A DNA stretch of 64,000 bases from NCBI GenBank assembly GCA_023819375.1, contig JAMWDI010000005.1, positions 1 to 64,000 on the forward strand. The letters run 5' to 3'. Source of the DNA: Candidatus Omnitrophota bacterium (GTDB lineage: Bacteria > Ratteibacteria > UBA8468 > B48-G9 > JAFGKM01). This document shows, piece after piece, positions 9,647 to 19,242 of the stretch (its first letter is position 1; the number at the start of each line of letters is the position of its first letter). The position numbers and the translations under genes are program-made. The notes under the pieces are model-generated. The model saw only the letters and a program-made list of their open reading frames with translations, was not told the origin of the DNA and made no database searches.

Positions 9647-11341
9647 ATGTTAAGTGATCTTGAAATTGCTCAAAAAGCGAAGATTAAACATATTAAAGAA
9701 ATTGCAGAAATTGCAGGAATAGAAGAGGAATATCTTGAATTGTATGGTAATTACAAAGCAAAAGTTTCTCTTGAAATTCTCAAGAAAATAGAAAAAAATC
9801 CTAATGGCAAATATATAGATGTAACTGCTATAACCCCTACACCACTTGGAGAAGGAAAAACTGTTACTACGATTGGATTATCTCAGGCAATTGGAAGACT
9901 TGGAAAGAAAGTTTTCACCTGTATAAGACAACCATCTCTTGGACCTGTATTTGGAATTAAAGGAGGTGCTGCTGGAGGAGGTTATTCACAGGTTATTCCC
10001 ATGGAAGATTTTAATTTACATTTAACAGGGGATGTCCATGCTGTTGGTATAGCTCACAATTTACTTGCTGCTTTTGTTGACAATTCAGTCTATAAAGGCA
10101 ATCCTTTAAATATAGATCCTCTTTCAATAACTTGGCCAAGAGTTGTTGATGTTTCTGATAGATTTTTGAGACATATAATTATTGGTTTAGGTGGGAAAGA
10201 AAATGGATTTCCAAGAGAAACAGGATTTGATATTACAGTTGCTTCCGAAGTTATGGCTATTTTGGCTCTCACAACAGATCTCTTTGATTTAAGAAAACGT
10301 CTTGGAAAGATAATTGTTGCTCAAACTTATGATAAAAAACCTGTGACAGCAGAAGATGTAAAAGCAGCAGGAGCAATGACTGTTTTACTTAAAGATGCTA
10401 TTAAACCAAATTTAATGCAAACCCTTGAACACACTCCTGTTTTTGTCCATGCAGGCCCTTTTGCAAATATTGCTCATGGAAATAGTTCTATTATAGCAGA
10501 TCTTATTGCTATAAAACTTGCTGATTATGTTGTAACAGAAAGTGGATTTGGAGCAGATTGTGGAATGGAAAAATTTATGAATATTAAATGTAGATATAGT
10601 GGACTTAAACCAGACTGCGTTGTTCTGGTTTGTTCAATAAGAGCACTAAAAGCACACAGTGGAAAATTTAAGGTTATCCCTGGAAAACCACTTGACAAGG
10701 GACTTATTGAAGAAAATATACCTGCACTTGTAGAAGGTGCAAGTAACTTAAAAAAGCAAATTGAAAATGTTAAAATTTTTGGTATACCTGTTGTTGTTGC
10801 AATAAATAAATTCCAAACGGACACAGAAAAGGAAATAGAAAAGACAAAAGAACTTGCACTTGAATTCGGGGCTGATGATGTTGCAGTAAGTGAAGTATGG
10901 GAAAAGGGTGGAGAAGGTGGACTTGAACTTGCTGAAAAGGTAATAAAAGCATGTGAAAAAGAGAAAAATTTTCAGTTTTTATATGAACTTAACTGGCCGA
11001 TTAAGAAAAAAATTGAAACAATTGCAACTAAAATATATGGAGCAGAAAAGGTTGAATATTCTTCCTTAGCAGAAGAGAAAATAAAATTGTATACTAAATG
11101 GGGATTTGAAAATTTACCTATATGTATGGCAAAGACCCATCTTTCCCTTTCACATGATCCAAATTTAAAAGGTGCTCCAAAGGGATTTACATTACCTATA
11201 AGAGATATAAGAATTTCAGCAGGTGCAGGATTTTTATATCCTTTGTGTGGAGAAATGAGAACTATGCCAGGTCTTCCCAGTGAGCCTGCAGGGACAAAAG
11301 TTGATATAGATAAAAACGGCAAAATAATTGGACTCTTTTAA
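9647..11341 (+). CDS. fhs: Formate-tetrahydrofolate ligase
   Basis: 564 residues, the usual family length. Hallmarks include the ATP-binding [16 protein letters not shown] (near 64-79), [24 protein letters not shown], the [15 protein letters not shown] region, and the C-terminal [18 protein letters not shown] with GLPSEPAG. The enzyme makes 10-formyl-THF from formate, ATP and THF, feeding purine synthesis or the Wood-Ljungdahl methyl branch. It sits divergent to purH, a user of its product. A GGGGGG ribosome binding site precedes the ATG. No other Wood-Ljungdahl gene is in the window, so a purine-supply role is the safer reading. Confidence 0.97.
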   Translation: MLSDLEIAQKAKIKHIKEIAEIAGIEEEYLELYGNYKAKVSLEILKKIEKNPNGKYIDVTAITPTPLGEGKTVTTIGLSQAIGRLGKKVFTCIRQPSLGPVFGIKGGAAGGGYSQVIPMEDFNLHLTGDVHAVGIAHNLLAAFVDNSVYKGNPLNIDPLSITWPRVVDVSDRFLRHIIIGLGGKENGFPRETGFDITVASEVMAILALTTDLFDLRKRLGKIIVAQTYDKKPVTAEDVKAAGAMTVLLKDAIKPNLMQTLEHTPVFVHAGPFANIAHGNSSIIADLIAIKLADYVVTESGFGADCGMEKFMNIKCRYSGLKPDCVVLVCSIRALKAHSGKFKVIPGKPLDKGLIEENIPALVEGASNLKKQIENVKIFGIPVVVAINKFQTDTEKEIEKTKELALEFGADDVAVSEVWEKGGEGGLELAEKVIKACEKEKNFQFLYELNWPIKKKIETIATKIYGAEKVEYSSLAEEKIKLYTKWGFENLPICMAKTHLSLSHDPNLKGAPKGFTLPIRDIRISAGAGFLYPLCGEMRTMPGLPSEPAGTKVDIDKNGKIIGLF

Positions 11342-11342
11342 A

Positions 11343-12068
11343 ATGCTTAAAATTGATAATTTAAGTGTTAAAAGTGGAGATAGTGTAATTTTAAAAAATA
11401 TAAATATTGAGATAAAAGAGAGTGAAAGAGTTTTTATTTTTGGCCCCAATGGCTCTGGAAAATCAACTTTAATAAAAACAATAATTGGAATTTCCAATTA
11501 TAAAATTTTGAATGGCAAAATTTTTTTTAAGAATAAAGATATTACAGAATTAAAAATAAGTGAAAGAGCCAAATTGGGAATAGGAATAATGTTTCAAAAT
11601 CCACCCAAAATTTATGGCATTAAAATTTATCAACTTGCAAAATATTTATGTAAAAATGAAAACGAGATAAAAGAATTGGCAGAGAAATTGAGAGTGGATG
11701 AATTATTAAGAAGAGATTTAAATGTTGACCTATCTGGTGGGGAAATTAAAAGAGTTGAACTTTTTCAAGTTTTATTACAGAAACCAAAACTTCTTTTACT
11801 TGATGAACCTGAATCTGGAGTAGATATAGAAAATATTTCTGTTATGGGAAAAACTCTAAATGATTATTTAGAAAGAGGAAATTGCTCTGCATTAATTATA
11901 ACTCATACAGGATATATTCTTGAATATATTAAAGGTAATAGAGGTTATGTTATGATTGATGGTAAAATTACATGTGAAAGTAATCCTGAAAAAATTTTAG
12001 AGATGATAAGAAAATATGGATATGAAAAATGTGAAAAATGCTATGGAAAAGAAAATGAAGGAATTTGA
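11343..12068 (+). CDS. sufC: Fe-S cluster assembly ATPase SufC
   Basis: 241 residues from ATG 11343; an in-frame TTG at 11328 lies inside fhs and is less likely. ABC ATPase motifs are Walker A GPNGSGKST (near 37-45), the Q-loop FQNPP, signature LSGGEIKRVELFQVLLQ, Walker B LLLLDEPESGVD and the H-loop THTG. The signature with E-x-KR and the ESGVD sequence are typical of SufC rather than of importers. SufC powers the SufB scaffold. It lies 1 base after fhs and overlaps the sufB-like gene. Confidence 0.9.
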   Translation: MLKIDNLSVKSGDSVILKNINIEIKESERVFIFGPNGSGKSTLIKTIIGISNYKILNGKIFFKNKDITELKISERAKLGIGIMFQNPPKIYGIKIYQLAKYLCKNENEIKELAEKLRVDELLRRDLNVDLSGGEIKRVELFQVLLQKPKLLLLDEPESGVDIENISVMGKTLNDYLERGNCSALIITHTGYILEYIKGNRGYVMIDGKITCESNPEKILEMIRKYGYEKCEKCYGKENEGI

Positions 12069-13113
12069 AGAAGCAAATTATGTGGGATACGATTTTAATG
12101 AAAAACAAAGAGCAGGAAGTTTTTTCCAGAAAGATAATGAAATTTTACTTTCAAAATCTTTGTATGAAGGAATTGAAATTTTAGCAATTGAAGAAGCAAT
12201 TAAAAAATATCCAGAAGTAAAAGAAAAATATTATGGAAAAGGTTTTGAAAAAATTTCCATTGATTTTGAAAAAGAAACAGAAGGAGGTTATTTTATACGT
12301 GTAAAAAAAGGAGTTAAAGTAATTTTCCCAATTCAAGTTTGCCTATATCTTAAAAAAAATAATTTTAAACAGAAAATACATAATATAGTAGTTGTAGAAG
12401 AAAAAGCAGAAGTTTATATAATTACAGGATGTACGAATGCAAAAGAAACTGAAAATGCCTATCATCTTGGAATATCTGAATTTTTTGTACACAGTGGCGG
12501 CTTTTTGAATTTTACAATGATACATTCATGGAAGGAAGACATAACAGTTGAACCTAAAGGGGTGACAGTAGTTGAAAAAGATGGAATTTTTGTATCAAAT
12601 TATATAAGTTTAAAGCCTGTAAAAAAAATTACAATGTATCCCTGTACAATACTTGAAGGAGAAAATTCAAAAGCAAGATTTAGTTCAATTATTATTTCTT
12701 ACCCAAATTCATATCATGATGTTGGAAGTAAATGTATTCTGGCAAATAAAAACACATCAGCAGAAATAATAAGTAGAAGTGTAAATTATGGAGGAACAGT
12801 TATAGCAAGAGGACACATAAAAGCAATTTCCCCATATGTTCGTGGACATCTTGAATGTAAAGGATTATTATTGACAGAAAAGGGGACAATTTACGCAATC
12901 CCAGAACTTGAAACATTATACCAGGATGTTGATTTAACTCATGAAGCAGCAATTGGTAAAATAAAAAAAGAAGAAATAGAGTATCTTGCAAGTAGAGGAA
13001 TTCCGGAAGAAGAAGCCCAATCGTTAATAATAAGAGGTTTCATTAATATTGAAATTCTTGGACTTCCTGATATAATAGAAAAAGAAATTACAAAAATATT
13101 GAATAAAATATAA
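12055..13113 (+). CDS. sufB: SufB/SufD-family Fe-S scaffold
   Basis: About 352 residues. The C-terminal beta-helix core shows ISPYVRGHLECKGLLLTEKG, whose cysteine aligns with the SufB scaffold cysteine, then AIPELE and the THEAAIGKI motif matching the family VEHEATTSKI-type block, and finally SRGIPEEEAQSLIIRGF. Starts at 12016 and 12043 are also in frame; GGA 6 bases upstream favours 12055. Only one SufB/D protein accompanies SufC, as in the minimal two-gene SUF (SMS-type) systems of anaerobes. No cysteine desulfurase or SufU/SufA is adjacent. The gene overlaps sufC, which indicates translational coupling. Confidence 0.88.
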   Translation: MKEFEEANYVGYDFNEKQRAGSFFQKDNEILLSKSLYEGIEILAIEEAIKKYPEVKEKYYGKGFEKISIDFEKETEGGYFIRVKKGVKVIFPIQVCLYLKKNNFKQKIHNIVVVEEKAEVYIITGCTNAKETENAYHLGISEFFVHSGGFLNFTMIHSWKEDITVEPKGVTVVEKDGIFVSNYISLKPVKKITMYPCTILEGENSKARFSSIIISYPNSYHDVGSKCILANKNTSAEIISRSVNYGGTVIARGHIKAISPYVRGHLECKGLLLTEKGTIYAIPELETLYQDVDLTHEAAIGKIKKEEIEYLASRGIPEEEAQSLIIRGFINIEILGLPDIIEKEITKILNKI

Positions 13114-13115
13114 AA

Positions 13116-13667
13116 ATGAGCAGAAAAAAAATATTGATTTATCTTTCTATCCTTATATCTGGTGTTATTCTTATTAAGTTTTATGAATTAAGAATAATCA
13201 ATATTCTATGGATTAAAGCAGACAGAGCATTTCATTTTGGAAAATATAATCTTGCTGAAAAATATTTAGGAAGAATAACAAAATTAAAACCTGAAGAAGT
13301 TGATGCCTATATTTTAAAAGCATGGCTTGAATGGAGTCAGGCAATTGCAAAAAAAGACGAAAAAAAATTAAATTCTGCTATAAAAACTTTAAAACTTGGA
13401 CAATGGTATAATCCTTTTAATTTTAAATTATATCTTGAAGAAGGTATAATGTGGAATGCTTTCGGCAATGACGAGGAAGCCCTTCGAGCATTTAAAATTG
13501 TTTACGTTATTGGGACAATTCCTTACGTTAGATTATATCCTCATAAATTAAAAAGTATGGGAAAAACTTATGAAGCATATAAGGCAATGAAAAAAATATA
13601 TGATAAATTTAAAGATGAGATAACTTATCAATGTTTAAAGAAAATTGAAAAAGAACTTAAAACATAA
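13116..13667 (+). CDS. Membrane-anchored TPR-like small protein
   Basis: 183 residues. A hydrophobic N-terminal segment (residues 5-24) anchors a helical domain with two or three TPR-like units (ADRAFHFGKYNLAEKYLGRI, then EEGIMWNAFGNDEEALRAFKIV). No catalytic motif is seen. It starts 2 bases after the sufB-like gene, so it is the last gene of the fhs-suf operon. Its 3-prime end stands 4 bases from the stop of the opposing isomerase. I do not know its function. Confidence 0.7.
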   Translation: MSRKKILIYLSILISGVILIKFYELRIINILWIKADRAFHFGKYNLAEKYLGRITKLKPEEVDAYILKAWLEWSQAIAKKDEKKLNSAIKTLKLGQWYNPFNFKLYLEEGIMWNAFGNDEEALRAFKIVYVIGTIPYVRLYPHKLKSMGKTYEAYKAMKKIYDKFKDEITYQCLKKIEKELKT

Positions 13668-13671
13668 CATA

Positions 13672-14502
13672 TCAATCCTTTAAAAGGTCCATTAATTTTC
13701 TACCGTATGTAATATAAGTTTTATATGTAATTTCTGGATCCCCTACTTTCCCTTCATGAACAACACTTGCTATATGTGGTTCAATTGAAATAAATCCATC
13801 ATAACCTGAATTTCTCAAATCAATAAGAATTTCCTTTACTTTTGCTTCTCCTTCTCCAGGGAAAGTTGCTTTTTCTTCTTTATTGTAATCTTTTATATGA
13901 ACATATTCAACATAAGGTTTTACTTTTAAATAAAAATCCCATGGATCAACTTCTTTATTATAATGAAGAACATTTCCTGTATCATATAATAATTTAAAAT
14001 TTGGAGAATTTATCTCTTTAACTAACCTTACCATATTTTCTGGACTTAAACCTCCCCATCCAGAGCAATTCTCGTGAACTATAATTATTCCCTCGTCTTC
14101 TGCTATTTTTGTCAATTCTTTCATCCTTCTTATTACTTCCTCTGCCCATTTTTCTTCTGACCAAGGATTATCAGGATCATTTGGCCAGGACATAACTCTT
14201 ATATATTTTGTATTAAATTTTTTCATTCTCGGGATTGCTCTTTTTAATTCGTCATAATCTTTTTTAAAATCGCCTGAAATTTTTGTTGCCCAGTTCGCTA
14301 TACAACTTGCAAAACAGGAAACTTTCATACCATTTTCATTTACTTTTCTATAAACTTCTTCAAATTTTTCATCGCTCATCATCGTCAAATTTTCTCCATC
14401 TACATTTCTTATTTCCATATATTCCCACCCAAGTTCTTTATGGGCTTTAATTTGAATTTCAATTGCCTGTCCTGCTTCGTCACTTATTCCTGAAAATTTC
14501 AT
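13672..14502 (-). CDS. Xylose-isomerase-like TIM-barrel sugar epimerase/isomerase
   Basis: 276 residues of the AP-endonuclease-2/sugar phosphate isomerase superfamily. Visible metal ligands are the glutamate in IIVHENCSGW, the aspartate in LLYDTGNVLHY, the histidine in VEYVHIKDY and the glutamate in FISIEPH, in the expected order along the barrel. The family includes hydroxypyruvate isomerases, L-ribulose-5-phosphate 3-epimerases and inosose enzymes, so the substrate is undefined. The AAGGGGGG ribosome binding site lies between the tRNA tail and the ATG. It may be co-transcribed from the tRNA promoter. Confidence 0.8.
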   Translation of the reverse strand: MKFSGISDEAGQAIEIQIKAHKELGWEYMEIRNVDGENLTMMSDEKFEEVYRKVNENGMKVSCFASCIANWATKISGDFKKDYDELKRAIPRMKKFNTKYIRVMSWPNDPDNPWSEEKWAEEVIRRMKELTKIAEDEGIIIVHENCSGWGGLSPENMVRLVKEINSPNFKLLYDTGNVLHYNKEVDPWDFYLKVKPYVEYVHIKDYNKEEKATFPGEGEAKVKEILIDLRNSGYDGFISIEPHIASVVHEGKVGDPEITYKTYITYGRKLMDLLKD

Positions 14503-14529
14503 TTTGTCCCCCCTTTATAAATCTAAAAA

Positions 14530-14601
14530 TGGACCCGGGCGGATTCGAACCACCAACCAACGGATTATGAGTCCGCTGCTCTGCCGTTGAGCTACGGGTC
14601 C
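14530..14601 (-). tRNA. tRNA with CAT anticodon (elongator Met or Ile2)
   Basis: 72 bases. The 7-bp acceptor GGACCCG pairs with CGGGTCC. There is a D-arm AGCTCAACGGCAGAGC, an anticodon arm with loop CTCATAA, and a T-loop TTCGAAT. The first pair is G-C, so this is not a bacterial initiator tRNA. Elongator Met and lysidine-modified Ile2 cannot be separated by eye. CCA is not encoded, and a run of five T follows the discriminator base. Confidence 0.93.
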
Positions 14602-14612
14602 TTTATTTATAT

Positions 14613-14641
14613 ATTATACTACTTTAAAAAAATTTTTTCAA
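14613..14641 (-). promoter_or_regulatory. Strong sigma-70-like promoter of the CAT tRNA
   Basis: On the minus strand TTGAAA (14641-14636), a 17-base spacer and a perfect TATAAT (14618-14613) lie 12 bases before the tRNA 5-prime end. Confidence 0.75.
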
Positions 14642-14692
14642 CCCTTTGTCAGTTTAAATATGATTATTTTTCTTTCTTATGTAAAGTTATTC

Positions 14693-17482
14693 TTAATTGA
14701 AAGAAATGACATAAAATTTAATTTCTCCTGGCAAAATCCTTATTTTTTCTTTATAGTTTTCTATATTTTCCTTTATTTTTATCTTTTCACCAGTTGATTT
14801 GAGAAGAAAAATTTTAAACTTTTCTTTTTTTTCTTCACTTTCTTCTCTGAAATCCTTAAACTCATAATCAAATACATATTCTTTTTCTGGATTTCTGTTA
14901 AAAAATATAATACCTATACTTCCATCTTTATAGGAAAGATAACATCTTCCATCAACAGCAGGAACTTCTATTTCCCCTAATTTATCATCAACATATTTTA
15001 TTTTTTCCTCAATTTTAACCAGCGGTGGTTTTAAAAATTTTCCTAACCTTAAATATTCAATACCTACAATTGAATAATCACATATTTCTTTTAATTTCTT
15101 CCACAATTTGTTATACATATTTAAATTCTTTTTAAACCCTTCTTTCAAAGGCAAATGCAAAATAATTTCATCTGCAAAAAGTCTACCTATTATACTTCCA
15201 TCAAGAAATAAGGTACTAACTTCAACATAGAATTTAACTGGATCTTTAAAGTGCTGTTCCGTTATTCTTCTTCCATGTCCCATTTGATAATCTCCAAATA
15301 CTGCTCTTCTTAATGGTATATAATTTGGTGTTATATTATTTGAGAAAAGAACAATGTCTATCAAATCACAATAAGTTTCTGTTCCACCCTCATTCAATAA
15401 TATAATATCCTTATCTATCCTTTTCAACTCTTCTCTTAATCTACTTGCAAATTTTCTCTGACTCATAACACACAAATTTCCTCCTCCTTGAAAATGACCA
15501 TGCTCTGCAGAAAAACATTCATTTTGTCTTCTCCCAAAACTATCAAGATATATTCCTTTCACTTTCAGTTTTTCAATTGCTTCTTTACATAAATTTAAAA
15601 ATCTATTTTGCCACCAGTCAGTATACCAGCACATATCCCAGAAAGGACTATTTTCACTATAAAGAGAGACTTTACCTTCTACATTTCTTACTGTCCATTT
15701 TTCTGCATTTTTGGCATCTTCTTCATCCCATTTATAGTCATACATTCTTGCATTTAAATAAGCAATAGTATAGATATCTTTTTTATTTAATCTTTCTACA
15801 ATTTCTGGAATAACATCTGTGATTAAGGGTATATCTAAATTACCATGGTGGGCTAAACAATCTGGTTTATCTCTTGCAGATTTTTCTTTATAAAATTTTT
15901 TCCATTGATATAGCACATTTACAAAAGGATATCTTATAAAATTATAAAGTTCAGAAATATTTTCAAATATATTCTCAAAAATAATCCTGTTTTCTTTTTC
16001 ATCTTTTTTCCAGTCCCCATTTATTTTGACTATTAAACACATTCTTTTTGCCCAATCGGGAATATCATTTCTAAAATATACAGGTCCTTTCCGGCACCAT
16101 TCCTGTTTTATAAACCAATTTCTATAAATCTGAGAGGCCTCATACCATGTCCCTTTGTAGAAAATTATTTTAAAAAGATACGGAGATTTATATTCTTTTG
16201 TACTTATTCTGTTTTCTGGAAATATTTTTAAATAAAAATTGATAGTTTTATTTTTCGGATATATATAAAAACCAAATTCTTTATCACTTGCAGAAGAATC
16301 TTCAGGTGAAAAATAAATACCTGTTTGGTTTTTATCATTATAAATTGCAAAAAATTGCATCAAACAGGAACCTGAAGGGTAAAGATATCTCTCAAAAATT
16401 TTTTCTTTATCTAAATATGAATAAAATGGATCTTTTAATAATTTCCCTCCATAACTATAAGGAAAAACAATATAATTATTTAGGGGCTCATTTCCAATAG
16501 GCATTATGAAAAAATTGGGATATATAATTTCCCATATGCTACTTTCCTTATCTTTAAAGTTAAAATGGCAATTAATATCAAAAGAAATTTCTGCAACCTT
16601 TTTTTTCAAAAAAATCCTATATTCAACAAATCCATCTATTTCTGGGAATATTAATTCTTTGTAATTCCATTTTATGTAATTTGTTTCTCCATCTTCATTT
16701 TTTTCAAAATTTACCTTTTTAAAAGTTTTAGGGGAAATTGCATATCTTTTTTCTTGCTTTTTTATATTAATTTTCCATAAATCTTCTCCGTTCCCTCTAA
16801 TAATTTCCTCATTTTTATAAAACACTCCATATAGATTGCCATCATTTTTAAACTTTATAATAATTTCTCTATTATTTATTTCAACTATATTTTCAACCTC
16901 TTCTATATTTTCATCAATTTTTATTTTCTTAATATATCCCAAAAAAGGTTGCTTTTTTGACACATCGTTTCCTAATATTTGCACACCATCCTCTACAAAA
17001 TTGAATTTTTTAAGTATTTTTTCACTACATTTTTTTTCATTGTTGAAATATATTTCAAAGCTCTCTCCTGATTTATATATCAACTTTATCTCATTCCATT
17101 TACCTATTTCTTCATCTTTAAGTTTAAAAGTCAAATATATCCATTTATTTTCACCTCTACAATAATATCCCCATGCCACACCTTTTCCATTAACTCCAAG
17201 AGAAAAACCATCTCCATTTTTGGTATAGATTCTCCATATTGTTTGATCTCTATATTTTGCTTCTGGAATTAAAAACTCTATTTTTACCATCCCTTTTTCT
17301 TTTGGAAAAAATTTATATGGAATTTCTATAAAATCTCCTTCTTTCTCAAATTTCGCTCCATTTTCACTATCTATAAAAGAAAAAACTTTCACTTCTGAAG
17401 GCAAGTTTTTTTCAATAAAATTAATTTCATAACAAAAACAAAATTTTAAAACTAAAAGAAACAAAATTATTTCTTTTCTCAT
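14693..17482 (-). CDS. Secreted glycoside-hydrolase-like protein with LamG-like N-terminal domain
   Basis: 929 residues with a signal peptide (hydrophobic residues 5-17 and a short CYEI border). Residues about 30-200 resemble a concanavalin/laminin-G-like beta-sandwich (WRIYTKNGDGFSLGVNGKG, KWNEIKLIYKSGESFEIYFN). The middle and C-terminal parts contain a TIM-barrel-like region with IYLDSFGRRQNECF (an aspartate at a strand end) and ILLNEGGTETYCDL (glutamate), then beta-rich sequence. This resembles the uncharacterised DUF6259-type proteins of planctomycete-related bacteria, but that label is from memory. It follows a LacI regulator and a prepilin in one operon, supporting a role in polysaccharide use outside the cytoplasm. 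Confidence 0.65.
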   Translation of the reverse strand: MRKEIILFLLVLKFCFCYEINFIEKNLPSEVKVFSFIDSENGAKFEKEGDFIEIPYKFFPKEKGMVKIEFLIPEAKYRDQTIWRIYTKNGDGFSLGVNGKGVAWGYYCRGENKWIYLTFKLKDEEIGKWNEIKLIYKSGESFEIYFNNEKKCSEKILKKFNFVEDGVQILGNDVSKKQPFLGYIKKIKIDENIEEVENIVEINNREIIIKFKNDGNLYGVFYKNEEIIRGNGEDLWKINIKKQEKRYAISPKTFKKVNFEKNEDGETNYIKWNYKELIFPEIDGFVEYRIFLKKKVAEISFDINCHFNFKDKESSIWEIIYPNFFIMPIGNEPLNNYIVFPYSYGGKLLKDPFYSYLDKEKIFERYLYPSGSCLMQFFAIYNDKNQTGIYFSPEDSSASDKEFGFYIYPKNKTINFYLKIFPENRISTKEYKSPYLFKIIFYKGTWYEASQIYRNWFIKQEWCRKGPVYFRNDIPDWAKRMCLIVKINGDWKKDEKENRIIFENIFENISELYNFIRYPFVNVLYQWKKFYKEKSARDKPDCLAHHGNLDIPLITDVIPEIVERLNKKDIYTIAYLNARMYDYKWDEEDAKNAEKWTVRNVEGKVSLYSENSPFWDMCWYTDWWQNRFLNLCKEAIEKLKVKGIYLDSFGRRQNECFSAEHGHFQGGGNLCVMSQRKFASRLREELKRIDKDIILLNEGGTETYCDLIDIVLFSNNITPNYIPLRRAVFGDYQMGHGRRITEQHFKDPVKFYVEVSTLFLDGSIIGRLFADEIILHLPLKEGFKKNLNMYNKLWKKLKEICDYSIVGIEYLRLGKFLKPPLVKIEEKIKYVDDKLGEIEVPAVDGRCYLSYKDGSIGIIFFNRNPEKEYVFDYEFKDFREESEEKKEKFKIFLLKSTGEKIKIKENIENYKEKIRILPGEIKFYVISFN

Positions 17483-17485
17483 TTT

Positions 17486-18184
17486 TTATCTATCTGGATA
17501 CCAATAATCTTCATTACTTATAATATAGCAAGGGAAATCGGCAATATAATCAACTGTTCCAACTCTGATTAATCTGGAAGGATTATATTTTCTCCATTCT
17601 ACATGAAAATCACACCATAGAACATTTACTCCACCTTCATAAGTGGTTCCACCAAAACTTCCGTGTCTGTTAGAAATATATATTCCATATCCCTGCCAAA
17701 CATCTCCAACTGTATGATAAGAGATTGTAGGCCAGCCGGTATCCATCATCAAAATTTTTTTATTTGGATTCTTTATTTTTGAATACTTCAACATTCTGTA
17801 AGGAGAAGAAGGAACTACTAAACGACAGTTGCCACCATAACTCCCCCAGGTTGTGGATGGTTTTCTATCAGAAGGACACGTTAAAATTTTAATGTAATGT
17901 TGAGGCTTATCTGCTCCTGATTTTAAATATTTCCCAAGGATATAAGGTTGATACCACATATGTTGCAAAGACATTTCCAATGGTCTAAATCCTGGCAAAT
18001 ATTCATCATAATCTTGAGTATACATATTTATTGCAAGTCCTATTTGTTTTAAATTGTTAATACATGCTGCTATCCTTGCTCTTTCCCTTGCTCTACTTAA
18101 GGCTGGCAATAACATTGCTGCCAAAATAGCGATTATTGCAACTACAACAAGTAATTCTATTAAAGTAAATCCTTTCTTTTTCAT
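17486..18184 (-). CDS. Type IV prepilin-like protein (DUF1559-type)
   Basis: 232 residues. The N-terminus [28 protein letters not shown] is the class III/type IV prepilin signal: cleavage after G, methylated F, and the conserved E5. It runs into [35 protein letters not shown], the common Planctomycetes/Lentisphaerae-type pseudopilin start. The C-terminus has [11 protein letters not shown], matching the family G/N-x-LFCDGHV motif with F in place of G. The ATG overlaps the LacI stop (ATGA), and the glycosidase-like gene starts 3 bases downstream. Confidence 0.88.
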   Translation of the reverse strand: MKKKGFTLIELLVVVAIIAILAAMLLPALSRARERARIAACINNLKQIGLAINMYTQDYDEYLPGFRPLEMSLQHMWYQPYILGKYLKSGADKPQHYIKILTCPSDRKPSTTWGSYGGNCRLVVPSSPYRMLKYSKIKNPNKKILMMDTGWPTISYHTVGDVWQGYGIYISNRHGSFGGTTYEGGVNVLWCDFHVEWRKYNPSRLIRVGTVDYIADFPCYIISNEDYWYPDR

Positions 18185-19155
18185 ATTTTCACCCCCTTTC
18201 TTTTTTTATATCCACACGATTCTCTTATTATTAATTCAGGATCAATTAAAATTTGACTTCTTTCTGTTCTTTCATTTAATTTTTTTAGTAATATTTCAAC
18301 TATTTTCTCTGCTATTTTTTCCTTAGGTTGATTTACCGTTGTTAATGAAGGATAGATATATTTACTCTCTTCAATATTATCAAATCCAACTATTCCTATA
18401 TCCTCTGGGATTCTTACATTTTCCTCTTTTAATGCTCTTATTGCTCCTATTGCTGAAACATCATTTAAACAAAAAATTCCTTCAACACCCCTTTTTAACA
18501 ATTCTTTAGCACCTTTATATCCTTCTTCAAAATATCCTAAACCTGAAAATATAATTTTTTTGTCAATACTTATTCCATAATCACTTAATGCTTCAATATA
18601 ACCCCTTGTTCTTTCTTCCTCAAAATAAGGACTACATAAAAAACCAATTTTTCTATATCCAATTTTTATTAAATGCTCTGTTGCCTTATATCCACCTTCA
18701 AATTTATTAACAGATACATAATCACCCTCTTCAACTTTTTCATATAAAACAACAGGTATTCCTGTTTTAACTGCTCTCAATATTTCAAAACCAATCTTAT
18801 TCGTTATAATTCCTTCTACTCTCCATCTTAAAAACATCTCAATTATTTCTTTTATATTTTCTTTATTTCCTGACATAATTAAACTAAAAAAACCTTTCTT
18901 TCTTAAGTTGTTCTGTAGAGCATAGGCAAATTCAGTGTAATAAGTAATAGAAAAATTAGGGATTATAATTCCTATTATATTTGTTTTTTTACAAACCAAA
19001 CTTCTTGCAATTTCATTAGGTTTATAATTTAACAATTCTGCTATTCTCTTTATCTTCTCCTTTGTTTTCTTATTTACCTTGTCTGAATCCCTTAAAGCAA
19101 GTGAAACAGTAGCGACTGAAACCCCAACTAATTCTGCTATTTCTTTTTGTCTCAT
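18181..19155 (-). CDS. LacI/GalR-family transcriptional regulator
   Basis: 324 residues. The N-terminal helix-turn-helix and hinge are intact ([20 protein letters not shown] at 3-22, [11 protein letters not shown] near 48-58). A periplasmic-binding-protein-like effector domain follows ([33 protein letters not shown] near 260-280). It heads the operon with the prepilin and the glycosidase-like protein, and two matching palindromes flank its promoter, so autoregulation by a sugar effector is likely. The effector cannot be read from the sequence. Confidence 0.93.
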   Translation of the reverse strand: MRQKEIAELVGVSVATVSLALRDSDKVNKKTKEKIKRIAELLNYKPNEIARSLVCKKTNIIGIIIPNFSITYYTEFAYALQNNLRKKGFFSLIMSGNKENIKEIIEMFLRWRVEGIITNKIGFEILRAVKTGIPVVLYEKVEEGDYVSVNKFEGGYKATEHLIKIGYRKIGFLCSPYFEEERTRGYIEALSDYGISIDKKIIFSGLGYFEEGYKGAKELLKRGVEGIFCLNDVSAIGAIRALKEENVRIPEDIGIVGFDNIEESKYIYPSLTTVNQPKEKIAEKIVEILLKKLNERTERSQILIDPELIIRESCGYKKRKGVKI

Positions 19156-19169
19156 TTTAATCGTTTTAT
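19156..19169. promoter_or_regulatory. Candidate LacI-family operator O2
   Basis: On the minus strand ATAAAACGATTAAA matches 11 of 14 positions of the perfect palindrome O1, including the central AAAACG half. It lies directly before the lacI ATG, downstream of the -10 box, where binding would block initiation or elongation. Confidence 0.5.
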
Positions 19170-19178
19170 TTTATTTAA

Positions 19179-19207
19179 ATTATTGCATAAATTTTAATTT
19201 GTGTCAA
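19179..19207 (-). promoter_or_regulatory. Sigma-70-like promoter of the lacI-prepilin-glycosidase operon
   Basis: TTGACA (19207-19202), a 17-base spacer and AATAAT (19184-19179, five of six matches) are spaced correctly for the lacI-family gene starting at 19155. Confidence 0.72.
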
Positions 19208-19213
19208 ATATTT

Positions 19214-19227
19214 TTAAAACGTTTTAA
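19214..19227. promoter_or_regulatory. Candidate LacI-family operator O1
   Basis: Perfect 14-base palindrome TTAAAACGTTTTAA with a central CG, the usual symmetry of LacI/GalR-family operators, ending 6 bases upstream of the -35 box. Its centre is 58 bases from O2. Confidence 0.65.
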
Positions 19228-19242
19228 TTCTATTAAAAAAAT

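Noticed and set aside
10525-10824. 99-codon minus-strand frame within fhs
   Set aside because: Antisense shadow of a strongly conserved gene, with no ribosome binding site or recognisable family.
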